Below the pieces are notes generated by a model that saw nothing but the letters and a program-made list of their open reading frames with translations, made no database searches and was not told the origin of the DNA. A stretch of DNA of 64,000 bases, taken from the NCBI RefSeq assembly GCF_900343145.1, contig NZ_LT996886.1, positions 2,170,001-2,234,000 on the forward strand, in the 5' to 3' direction. The position numbers were made by a program, and so were the translations under genes. Of the stretch, positions 25,825 through 33,368 are shown in pieces. This stretch comes from Tessaracoccus timonensis (GTDB taxonomy: Bacteria; Actinomycetota; Actinomycetes; Propionibacteriales; Propionibacteriaceae). Position 1 is the stretch's first letter; every line of letters starts with the position of its first letter.

Positions 25825-26385
25825 GTGCACCTGGCGGGCATGAGACACGCACACACCCCTGCCGATTCAACCAGTCCCGCACCGGTGTCGGTGCCGCATC
25901 TCGTGCTCGACGTACACGAGGACGGCACCCTCACCGCGACCCTCGACCACCACCCGGTCGCCGCGCCGGAGGATGTGGGGGCGTGGCGGCGGGCGATGTT
26001 CGCGCAGATCATCGATCACGTCACCGACGATCGGGCGATCCCGGTGCGCGTCACCGTGCACGAGGTGGACGGCAGCTCCTTCACCGACATCCTCCCCGCC
26101 GTCAAACGCCCCACCCCGAAGCGCGACACGGACTCGGAGCCGGAGCCGGTGAAAAGGCCGGGCCGGCGTCGTCGCGGGGCCGGTCCCATCGAGGTCGACG
26201 GCGGTGACGGGTTCATCTCCGGCGAAGACATCGCCGTCGCCCTCATCGTCGCCCACACCGACGCGACCCCCGATGGGCGGGCCGGCGCCCTCCTCGACCC
26301 CCAGGTCATCGCCGCGGCGAAGGCGGCGGAGGTGGTGCTGGTCGGGCGCGTCTCGGGCACGATCGCCGTCCGGGGCCTGCCGTGA
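25825..26385 (+). CDS. Hypothetical ICE protein
   Basis: 186-aa soluble protein. N-terminal half: a small mixed domain (VLDVHEDGTLTATLDHH); middle: a basic linker KRPGRRRRGAG; C-terminal part: an alternating Ala/Val-rich segment like a small nucleotide-independent sensor, not identified. GTG 25825 is preceded by AGGAGGGG and lies inside a GGTGCACCTGGCGGGCATG repeat copy; ATG 25840 is the alternative. The stop overlaps the coupling-protein gene. Confidence 0.65.
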   Translation: MHLAGMRHAHTPADSTSPAPVSVPHLVLDVHEDGTLTATLDHHPVAAPEDVGAWRRAMFAQIIDHVTDDRAIPVRVTVHEVDGSSFTDILPAVKRPTPKRDTDSEPEPVKRPGRRRRGAGPIEVDGGDGFISGEDIAVALIVAHTDATPDGRAGALLDPQVIAAAKAAEVVLVGRVSGTIAVRGLP

Positions 26386-28166
26386 CCGGCGCGCAGGGCC
26401 GCCCCGGCCAGCCGATGGGTGATGAGCTCACCAACCTCCTGCTCATCGCGATCGGAGGGCTGCTCGGGGTCGCCTTCGTGCTCCGCGCCGCGGGCAGTGT
26501 CGCCGCGTTCGTCACCGGCACACCTCAGCCGACCACCGGGGCGACCGGCGGGGTCGCGGTGTTCTTCCACCCGGCCAATCCGGGCGGGCAGCTCGGCGCC
26601 ACCGGCCTGAACCCGGTCGTCTACTGGATCACCGCCGCCTTCATGCTCACCATCCTGACCGTGGCGGGGTTCTGGGCCTGGACCATGATCCACCGGTTGA
26701 CTCGGCAGACCGCCGCCGATCCGCACCGGCAGGAAGGCACTGCCACCGGTCACGAGGTCGCCAAGGCCGCTTCGGCGAAGGCGCTCATGCGGCGGGCCGG
26801 CACCCTGCGCCCCAGCCTGGAGAACCCCGGGCCGGGCGATGTCGGGTATCGGCTTGGGATCGCGCATCGGCACGAGGTGTGGGCGAGCGTGGAGGACTCG
26901 ATCCTGTTGATTGGGCCGCCCCGTTCCGGCAAGGGCCTGCACCTGATCATCCCGGCGATCCTCGACGCGCCCGGCGCCGTCGTCACCACGAGCACCCGGC
27001 CGGATAACGTCACCGCCTGCCTCCGCGCAAGAAGGCGTATTGGCCCGGTGGCGGTGTTCGACCCCCAGCGTCTCGCCCAGGGCCTGCCGGCGGGGATGCG
27101 GTGGTCACCGATCCGGGGCTGCGAGTCTCCGCAGACCGCGATGATCCGCGCCGCCGGCCTGGCGTCTGCCACCGGCTTGTCCGCGGGCGGGGTCGAAGGC
27201 GGCGACTTCTGGGAGGGCAAGACGAAAGCCGCGCTGCAGGCGCTGCTGCACGCTGCCGCCCTCGACGGCCGATCACCGTCTGAGCTGTTCCGGTGGACTC
27301 TCGACCCCACCAGCGCGGCGGATGCGGTCGCGATCCTCACCAACCACCCGCAGGCCGCGACCGGGTGGGCGGACTCTCTGGCGTCAATGATCGATGCCGA
27401 CTCGCGCACAAGGGATTCGATCTGGCAGGGCGTCAGCCTCTCTCTCGCGGCGCTGGCTGATCCGCGGGTGCTCGATGCGGTCTCACCCGGTGAGGGTGAG
27501 GAGTTCGATCCCGAGGCGTTCATCCGTGAGCGCGGCACCCTTTTCCTCCTTGCCACCGACGCCGGCGCCGGGAACAGCGCGGCACTCGTGGCTGCGCTGG
27601 TCGAGGACGTGGTGGAGACGGCCCGTCGCATGGCCGCCCGCTCGACGGGTGCCCGGTTGGACCCGCCGCTGCTGTTGTGTCTGGATGAGATCGGGAACCT
27701 GGCACCTCTTCCCAGCCTTCCGACGTTGATGGCCGAAGGCGGGGGCACCGGCATCACCACCCTCGCGGTGCTCCAGTCTCTCGCGCAGGCGCGGGACAAG
27801 TGGAACGAGCACCAGGCCGGCGCGATCTGGGATGCGTCCATCGTGAAGATCATCCTCGGCGGCGCCTCCAACAGCCGCGACCTCCAGGACCTCTCCACAC
27901 TGATCGGGGAACGCGACGAGCTCACCGACACCACCACCGTCGGCGACTACGGCTCCCGCTCCAACCAGCGCAGCGTGCGGCGGGTCGCGATCCTGCCGCC
28001 CGATCACATCCGGCGCCTGCCGTTCGGCACCGCGGTGACCCTGCTGCGGTCGGCACCGCCGATCATCACCGACCTGCGCGCCTGGCCCGACCGACCCGAC
28101 GGAGCCCGGTTGAAGGCGGATCGGTCCGAGGTCGAGCAGCTCCTGCACGACGCCTGTCAGCAGTAA
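26382..28166 (+). CDS. TraG/VirD4-type coupling protein
   Basis: 594-aa type IV coupling ATPase that brings the DNA-relaxase complex to the secretion channel. Seen: membrane segments at about 14-38 and 84-106, Walker A GPPRSGKG (177-184) and Walker B LLLCLDEIGNLAPLP (about 430-444), the classic TraG/TraM-recognition pattern. GTG 26382 overlaps the preceding stop by four bases. Length is normal for actinobacterial members. Confidence 0.88.
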   Translation: MTGAQGRPGQPMGDELTNLLLIAIGGLLGVAFVLRAAGSVAAFVTGTPQPTTGATGGVAVFFHPANPGGQLGATGLNPVVYWITAAFMLTILTVAGFWAWTMIHRLTRQTAADPHRQEGTATGHEVAKAASAKALMRRAGTLRPSLENPGPGDVGYRLGIAHRHEVWASVEDSILLIGPPRSGKGLHLIIPAILDAPGAVVTTSTRPDNVTACLRARRRIGPVAVFDPQRLAQGLPAGMRWSPIRGCESPQTAMIRAAGLASATGLSAGGVEGGDFWEGKTKAALQALLHAAALDGRSPSELFRWTLDPTSAADAVAILTNHPQAATGWADSLASMIDADSRTRDSIWQGVSLSLAALADPRVLDAVSPGEGEEFDPEAFIRERGTLFLLATDAGAGNSAALVAALVEDVVETARRMAARSTGARLDPPLLLCLDEIGNLAPLPSLPTLMAEGGGTGITTLAVLQSLAQARDKWNEHQAGAIWDASIVKIILGGASNSRDLQDLSTLIGERDELTDTTTVGDYGSRSNQRSVRRVAILPPDHIRRLPFGTAVTLLRSAPPIITDLRAWPDRPDGARLKADRSEVEQLLHDACQQ

Positions 28167-28249
28167 TCCGCCGGCGCGGCCGGGTGCACCTGCCTGCCAC
28201 GAGCAGCCCCGACGACGAGCGGGCGGCATGAGCAGAGCAGGAGCACACG

Positions 28250-28729
28250 ATGAGCGAGCAGCAGCCAGACGTCGACCCGGAGATCGGTGAAGCCTTCTAC
28301 GGGTTCGTCGCCTCCGAACCGCAGCTGACCTGGCACGACGGCAAGCCGCGCCTGTACTTCAAGGCCGGGCAGGAGCATTACGAGTACGGCCCGGACGGGT
28401 CGCGCACCAAGCTGCCGACCACCTTCCACGATGTCGTCGCGTTCCGCGGCGCCGCGAAGAGTGGTGGCGAGATGCTGGTCAAGCAGGACTGGTTTCTTGC
28501 GCACGGCCGTCTCGAAACCAGCACGAACCCGAACACCGGGGTGGAGAGCAAGGAGTTCATCGCGAACCGGTTCGGTCCCGACGCCGCCCGGATGAACATC
28601 GAGATCGGCACGCCGCGCCGGCTGTCGCAGATGGAGTCCCCGAACCGGCAGCAGCCGCAGCGGCAGGGCGGGTTCGAGCCGCCCGAGCAGGAACAGCCCG
28701 CCCGCGAGCAGCCCGCACGGGCCCTGTGA
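28250..28729 (+). CDS. Single-stranded DNA-binding-like (OB-fold) protein
   Basis: 159-aa protein. Residues 12-115 have the SSB-like strand pattern (FYGFVASEPQLTW at the start, VVAFRGAA and KQDWFLAHGRL in the core); the tail is Gln/Pro/Glu-rich and lacks the DDDIPF-type SSB tip. It probably coats transferred single strands. It is preceded by a GGTGCACCTGCCTGCC motif at 28183; the ATG at 28250 has GGAG upstream. Confidence 0.75.
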   Translation: MSEQQPDVDPEIGEAFYGFVASEPQLTWHDGKPRLYFKAGQEHYEYGPDGSRTKLPTTFHDVVAFRGAAKSGGEMLVKQDWFLAHGRLETSTNPNTGVESKEFIANRFGPDAARMNIEIGTPRRLSQMESPNRQQPQRQGGFEPPEQEQPAREQPARAL

Positions 28730-28732
28730 ACG

Positions 28733-29362
28733 GTGGCGGACGCGATGAACGACACCACCACCCCGTCCGACCTCCCCGAACCGGAGGAGTGGGAGGACGA
28801 GGGCTTCGGTCCGGTCGGCCCCGACGATGATGTGCCGGGGCCGCCGCGGCCGGTGAACTGGAACCTGCTGCTCGCGCACGACCTGGAGCAGGAATGGCTC
28901 GCCCTGAACCGTTGGGTCGAGTGGGTCAGGCGAGAGTACGCGTTGCCCGCATCGGTGATCCCGCCGTTGTGGCACCGGCATCCGGCGCTGAAGTGGGAGC
29001 TGTCCGCGCTGCACCTGCACTGGCTGGCCGCGTACGACCCGGAACAGGACGCCTCGGCCGCGATCGGGTGGCATCGCGACTTCGCCGCCGCCCGGCAGCG
29101 GCTGCGCGACTGGGTCGCCGCCTCCGGCACCCGCCTGGATCGCGACCGCCCCGATCGGCAGACCGCCTGGCCCGGCGAGCCCCCGGCACCGCCGGTCGAA
29201 GACATCCCGATCACGAACCGGCGCGAGGACTTCGTGGCCTTCGTGATCGAACAGGTCGCCCGCCGCAAAGCGGCCGAGGACGCCTTCTTCGCCCGCCTCG
29301 ACGACGCCGACCTCGACATCGACGCTGACCCCGACGAGCGCGCCGATTCTGAGGACGGATGA
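28733..29362 (+). CDS. DUF4913-family protein
   Basis: 209-aa protein. The conserved block WVRREYALPASVIPPLWHRH and the following HLHWLAAYDP, then GWHRDFAAARQRL match the DUF4913 family found on actinobacterial plasmids and ICEs, usually just after the SSB-like gene. Termini are acidic. GTG 28733 lies 3 bp after the previous stop; ATG 28745 is an alternative. Function unknown. Confidence 0.75.
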   Translation: MADAMNDTTTPSDLPEPEEWEDEGFGPVGPDDDVPGPPRPVNWNLLLAHDLEQEWLALNRWVEWVRREYALPASVIPPLWHRHPALKWELSALHLHWLAAYDPEQDASAAIGWHRDFAAARQRLRDWVAASGTRLDRDRPDRQTAWPGEPPAPPVEDIPITNRREDFVAFVIEQVARRKAAEDAFFARLDDADLDIDADPDERADSEDG

Positions 29363-29368
29363 GCGGTG

Positions 29369-29569
29369 ATGGTGCGGAACTATCAGCGCAAGACCCAGCG
29401 CCCATCATCGGATCGGCGGCTGCGGGTCACGTTCACGAGGCGGGAGCAGATCGACACCGAGAAGATCGCCGAAGTCCTCATCCGCGTCGCCCTGCGCGAA
29501 GCCGGCACCGGCAGCCCGGTCGGTCAGGCCGGAGACCAGCTCCGGGCGCTGCTGAGCAGCGAACGGTAG
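29369..29569 (+). CDS. Small basic hypothetical protein
   Basis: 66-aa protein, Arg/Lys-rich at the start (MVRNYQRKTQRPSSDRRLRV) and helical after residue 26. Last gene of the transfer operon before the recombinase. Its size and charge would suit a DNA-binding accessory such as a recombination directionality factor, but no motif supports this. ATG 29369 is 3 bp after an in-frame GTG. Confidence 0.5.
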   Translation: MVRNYQRKTQRPSSDRRLRVTFTRREQIDTEKIAEVLIRVALREAGTGSPVGQAGDQLRALLSSER

Positions 29570-29733
29570 AATCCCTGTTGTACGTCCATCCAGGGCGCTA
29601 CCGGCTTACCCATCTGTTGCCCGAGCCCGTCGCGGTTCGGCAGGCCTTCCCATCTGTGTCGTGACCGCCAGTCGGCGCCCGCACCCACCCCCAATGCTGG
29701 GGCTGGGTGAGAGCCCGAAAGGCAGTCACGACC
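29570..29733 (+). promoter_or_regulatory. Recombinase leader region with hairpin
   Basis: Gap between the transfer operon and the recombinase. It holds an imperfect 12-bp stem at 29682-29709 (arms CACCC-CCCCA and TGGGG-TGGGTG, loop ATGC), a short inverted repeat CCCTG/CAGGG near 29575-29599, and two near-direct repeats CCCATCTGT at about 29620 and 29650. It may contain the recombinase promoter. Confidence 0.3.
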
Positions 29734-31509
29734 ATGACGCTCATCGATCTCCCCGCCGGCCTTGACCTCGGCGCCCTGCGCATCCTCGCCGCCGGCCCGA
29801 AACAGACCAGCGAAGCAGCGCCCCTTCCTGATGGGAAGGTGCCCGCGATCTCGTACCTGCGGGTCTCCACCAAGGACCAGGCCACCCGCAACGGTCTCGA
29901 CGAAGGGCTCTCCATCCCCGCGCAGCGCGACGCCGCGCAGCGCAAGGCTGACCAGCTGAACGCGGTCATCGTCGCGGAGTTCATCGAGCCCGGCGAGTCC
30001 GGGAAGACTGCCCGCCGCAAAGCGCTCCAGGAGATGCTGGATTACCTCGCCGAGCACTCCGTCCGGTACTGCATCATCAACAAGGTCGACCGCATCGCGA
30101 GGAACCGGCTCGATGACGCGATCATCCACGCCACCCTCCGCCAGGCCGGGGTCACGCTCGTGTCCGTCATGGAGAACATCGACGAGACCCCGTCCGGCAT
30201 GCTCATGCACGGCATCATGGCCTCCATCGCCGAGTTCTACTCCCTGAACCTCGCCCAGGAGGTCACCAAGGGACTCGTGCAGAAAGCCACGATCGGCGGC
30301 ACCCCGCACCGGGCCCCCATCGGCTACCTCAACATCCGCACCACCGATGCGAACGGGCGCGAAGTCCGCGAGGTGCGGCTCGACCCCGACCGGGCCGAGC
30401 TGATCCGGTTCGCGTTCACCGCCTACGCCACCGGCGACTGGTCCCTGTCGAAGCTCGCCCGCGAACTGGAGACCCGCGGCCTCACCACCCGGCCCACGCC
30501 GTCGTTCCCCGCGAAGCCGGTCACCACGACCGCGCTGCACAAGATCCTCACCAACCCCTACTACCAGGGCATCGTCACCTTCCGCGACGTCACCTACCCC
30601 GGCACGCACGATCCGCTCGTGACGCCGGAGACGTTCGAGCAGGTGCAGACGATCCTGCGGCAGAACCACGTCGTCGGCGACAAGCCGCAGAAGTACGACC
30701 ACTACCTCAAAGGCTCGATCTACTGCGGCTGCGGGAAACGGCTCATGTTCGAGCGGCCCCGCAACCACCAGGGCGTCGCTTACGACTACTTCACCTGCAC
30801 CGGCCGCCGGTTCAAGCGTAACGACTGCCAACGCACCGCCATCCTCACCCACCGTGTCGAACAGTCCATCGAGGCCGGCTACCAGGACATCTCCCTCAGC
30901 CCCGACGAGGCAGCACAGATCCAGGGTGTGCTCGGGCAGGTGTTCGACGCCCTCTCCGAATCCACCAGCGATGAGAAGAAGCTCCTCGCCGGGCAGCAGG
31001 CCAGGCTCGAAGCCGAGCAGGTCAAGCTCCTCCAAGCTCACTACGCCGACGCGATCCCTCTCGACCTGCTCAAGACCGAGCAAGACCGCATCCGCGCGAG
31101 CCTGCAAGCGATCACCGGCCGGCTCGAAACGTTGGAAACCACCTACGACAAGGCCAAGGTCGGGCTCGACGCAATCCTCGGACTCCTCACCGACATCGGC
31201 GACGTCTACGCCAAGGCCGAACCCGCCGAGCGGCGGATGCTCAACCGGGCACTGTTCGACCGCATCACCATCGATGACGAGGACGACGCCACCCTCAAGC
31301 CGACCGAAGCGATCCAGACCATCCTGGCCACCAATCCCAGGCCACACAACGAAAAAACCTTGCCCCGCGATCACGCGGGGCAAGGTTCGAACATTCAACT
31401 TTGGGTGGAGCTAAGGGGATTCGAACCCCTGACCTCTTCCATGCCATGGAAGCGCGCTACCAACTGCGCCATAGCCCCGAGATCGCACTTGCGACTCGCA
31501 GAACATTAG
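29734..31509 (+). CDS. Large serine recombinase (ICE integrase)
   Basis: 591-aa integrase of the resolvase/invertase superfamily that inserts and excises the element. Seen: catalytic domain with ISYLRVSTKDQ, nucleophile Ser45; IINKVDRIARNRLDD; a recombinase domain with LHKILTNPYYQGIV; a zinc ribbon (CGCGKRLMF then CTGRRF..DC); and a coiled coil near 415-480. ATG 29734 is chosen over GTG 29707. The last 45 or so codons cross a tRNA terminator and the whole tRNA-Ala gene antisense (ending RATNCAIAPRSHLRLAEH), so the native C-terminus is probably shorter or different in the excised form. Confidence 0.88.
   Translation: MTLIDLPAGLDLGALRILAAGPKQTSEAAPLPDGKVPAISYLRVSTKDQATRNGLDEGLSIPAQRDAAQRKADQLNAVIVAEFIEPGESGKTARRKALQEMLDYLAEHSVRYCIINKVDRIARNRLDDAIIHATLRQAGVTLVSVMENIDETPSGMLMHGIMASIAEFYSLNLAQEVTKGLVQKATIGGTPHRAPIGYLNIRTTDANGREVREVRLDPDRAELIRFAFTAYATGDWSLSKLARELETRGLTTRPTPSFPAKPVTTTALHKILTNPYYQGIVTFRDVTYPGTHDPLVTPETFEQVQTILRQNHVVGDKPQKYDHYLKGSIYCGCGKRLMFERPRNHQGVAYDYFTCTGRRFKRNDCQRTAILTHRVEQSIEAGYQDISLSPDEAAQIQGVLGQVFDALSESTSDEKKLLAGQQARLEAEQVKLLQAHYADAIPLDLLKTEQDRIRASLQAITGRLETLETTYDKAKVGLDAILGLLTDIGDVYAKAEPAERRMLNRALFDRITIDDEDDATLKPTEAIQTILATNPRPHNEKTLPRDHAGQGSNIQLWVELRGFEPLTSSMPWKRATNCAIAPRSHLRLAEH
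31352..31387 (-). terminator. Rho-independent terminator of tRNA-Ala
   Basis: On the minus strand a 14-bp stem (core CCTTGCCCCGCG / CGCGGGGCAAGG, loop TGAT) is followed by TTTTTT, 19 nt after the tRNA 3' end. It lies inside the 3' part of the recombinase frame on the other strand. Confidence 0.85.
31406..31478 (-). tRNA. tRNA-Ala (anticodon GGC)
   Basis: 73-nt cloverleaf on the minus strand. Acceptor GGGGCTA pairs with TAGCTCC and includes the G3:U70 wobble that identifies alanine tRNA; the anticodon stem CTTCC/GGAAG encloses loop ATGGCAT with GGC; the T arm contains GGTTCGAATCC. CCA is not encoded (the next bases are CCC). It marks the right junction of the ICE, whose recombinase runs into it from the 3' side. 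Confidence 0.95.
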
Positions 31510-31570
31510 CGCACTCATCCAGGAAAGGGAAATCGCTGGCGGTGAGGGGCTTCGTCGCGAAACGTGTGCC

Positions 31571-31710
31571 TCCCCGCAGGCAGGTGCAACCTGTGCGGTA
31601 ACTGAGCGGATCATGTGTCACCTGCCTCCCGACGGCGCCTCGTCGCGCGGAAGCAGATGACACTTGTTCCGGGACTGAGCCGCACAGGTTGCCTGTGCCT
31701 GGGGAGGGGA
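31571..31710. repeat. 140-bp imperfect palindrome
   Basis: Two arms of about 65 nt are imperfect reverse complements around the centre near 31641. Matching blocks include GCAACCTGTGCGG against CCGCACAGGTTGC, and a block around TGTCACCTGCCTCC against GGAAGCAGATGACA. As RNA it would form a long hairpin; as DNA it resembles a miniature inverted-repeat element. No gene is seen in 31510-31718 otherwise. Confidence 0.6.
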
Positions 31711-31730
31711 CGGGGCTCTAGGCTGGTGGT

Positions 31731-32426
31731 ATGTCGTCGCCTGGTCACCGTCTGCTGCACGTGGATGATCTCACCGTGGAGGTGACGCGTCGCAGCGTTA
31801 AGCGCGCTCGCCTGATGGTTCGCCCCGACGGCAGCGTCAGGCTGAGCGCTCCGCAGCGCATGTCCGAACGTGAGCTCAGGGCATTCGTCCTCGACAATCG
31901 GGATTGGCTGCTGCGCACCATGCAACGCCAGCGCAACCGGCAGATGCCCGTCGACGACCTCACCGACGGCGGCTCCATGACGCTGTGGGGGAGCAGTATC
32001 GCGGTTGAGCGACTCGCAGGCCGCACCCGAGCGACGCTCCAAGACGATCGCGTGCGCATCACCGCACCCGACGACACCGCGGCCGAGCGCGCCGCCCACA
32101 CGCTGCGTCAGCGCTTGCTGGCAGAAGCCGTCGAGCGGCTTGTCCCGCCGCTGCAAGATCGCATCGGGCGGACCCCGTCGGCCTTCAGATATCGCGCCAT
32201 GACCTCGCGATGGGGAAGCTGCAACGTGCGCACCCATGCGATCACCTTGAACACCTGGCTCGTGCAGCGCCCCGAAGCGGAGCTCGAGTACGTGCTCGCG
32301 CACGAGCTGGCACACCTCGTCGAAGCGGGGCACGGGCTGCACTTCTACGCCGTGCTCGATCGCGCGCTGCCAGACTGGAAGCAACGCCGGGCGGAGCTGC
32401 GCAACCACATTCCGCCGCGCGGCTAG
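31731..32426 (+). CDS. YgjP-like (DUF45) zinc metallopeptidase
   Basis: 231-aa protein of the DUF45/SprT-like group. Seen: RAMTSRWGSCN and YVLAHELAHLVEAGH, which is the HExxH zinc site followed by the third ligand region (HGLHFYAVL). The cellular substrate is unknown. The ATG follows TAGGCT with 6 nt between, so the mRNA is probably leaderless. First chromosomal protein gene right of the ICE. Confidence 0.85.
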   Translation: MSSPGHRLLHVDDLTVEVTRRSVKRARLMVRPDGSVRLSAPQRMSERELRAFVLDNRDWLLRTMQRQRNRQMPVDDLTDGGSMTLWGSSIAVERLAGRTRATLQDDRVRITAPDDTAAERAAHTLRQRLLAEAVERLVPPLQDRIGRTPSAFRYRAMTSRWGSCNVRTHAITLNTWLVQRPEAELEYVLAHELAHLVEAGHGLHFYAVLDRALPDWKQRRAELRNHIPPRG

Positions 32427-32436
32427 GGTGAGTGCC

Positions 32437-33291
32437 ATGTTGACGCGCGAACAGTGGCAATCACGGGCAGCTGAGCACCGTGACGCGGCACAGCGCGAAC
32501 TTGCCGACGTCGTGTGGCGCCGAGACCGCGGCATGAAAGAACCCGTCGACGACTTCCTCTTCCACTACTACAACCTCCGCCCGTCGCACCTTATGCAGTG
32601 GCACCCCGGGGTGGGCGTCCAGCTCGAAGACGACGGATCGTGGCGGCCACCGCACTACCGCGTGCATGATGGCATCGCGCAATTCGACGCGGATGCATTC
32701 CTGGCCAAGCGTCGGGGCACGGTCGAGACTGCCCGACGCCTGCTCACCGCCGCGGCCTCGATGCAACCGAAGTTCGGGTGCTTCGGCATGCACGAGTGGG
32801 CCATGGTCCACGGCCTCGAACAACACGAAACCAGGCACCCGTACCTTCCGCTGCGCTACGGCGTCGACGAACGGGCAAAGATCTTGAACGAAGTGGGCTG
32901 CCGTTGCTCCCATTTCGACGCGTTCCGGTTTTTCACACCGCAAGCGAAGCCGCTCAACCTGGTCACCCCGACGCGGGAGCTGCAAACTGAGTTTGACCAG
33001 CCGGGTTGCCTGCACGTGAACATGGATCTCTACCGATGGGCGAGCAAGCTCTGGCCGGCGGTGTCGTCGTCGTTACTGTTCACAACGTTCAAGCTCGCGC
33101 GCGAGATTCGCGTCGTCGACATGCGAGCCTCCGCCTACGACCTCACTGAGTGGGGGCACGAACCTATCCGCGTGGAGACCTCGGAAGGACGCCATGATTA
33201 CGCCCAGCTGCAGCGCGGGTTCGCCGAGCGCGCGGAGCCACTTCGCAACGATCTGATCAAGGTGATCGATCAACTCGGCGTGGCGACGTAG
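32437..33291 (+). CDS. Actinobacterial family annotated as 3-methyladenine DNA glycosylase
   Basis: 284-aa protein. Segment EPVDDFLFHYYNLRPSHLMQ and FGCFGMHEWAMVH are typical of an actinobacterial family often labelled 3-methyladenine DNA glycosylase; I see no helix-hairpin-helix glycosylase motif, so the activity is doubtful. ATG 32437 lies 7 nt after TAGGGT, which overlaps the stop of the previous gene, suggesting a leaderless start. Confidence 0.65.
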   Translation: MLTREQWQSRAAEHRDAAQRELADVVWRRDRGMKEPVDDFLFHYYNLRPSHLMQWHPGVGVQLEDDGSWRPPHYRVHDGIAQFDADAFLAKRRGTVETARRLLTAAASMQPKFGCFGMHEWAMVHGLEQHETRHPYLPLRYGVDERAKILNEVGCRCSHFDAFRFFTPQAKPLNLVTPTRELQTEFDQPGCLHVNMDLYRWASKLWPAVSSSLLFTTFKLAREIRVVDMRASAYDLTEWGHEPIRVETSEGRHDYAQLQRGFAERAEPLRNDLIKVIDQLGVAT

Positions 33292-33368
33292 AAAATCACC
33301 ATCCATCTGCAATTCTAGGCCCGCCGCAGCCACGTGGCGTCTTCCCCCTAGGCCAGTCGGAGGGTCTC

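Noticed and set aside
29524-31398. 624-codon minus-strand frame opposite the recombinase
   Set aside because: Val/Gly/Asp-rich antisense of the recombinase, which has unambiguous catalytic motifs.
31401-31601. Plus-strand frame reading GIRTPDLFHAMEARYQLRHS
   Set aside because: This is the classic false peptide produced by translating a tRNA gene antisense.
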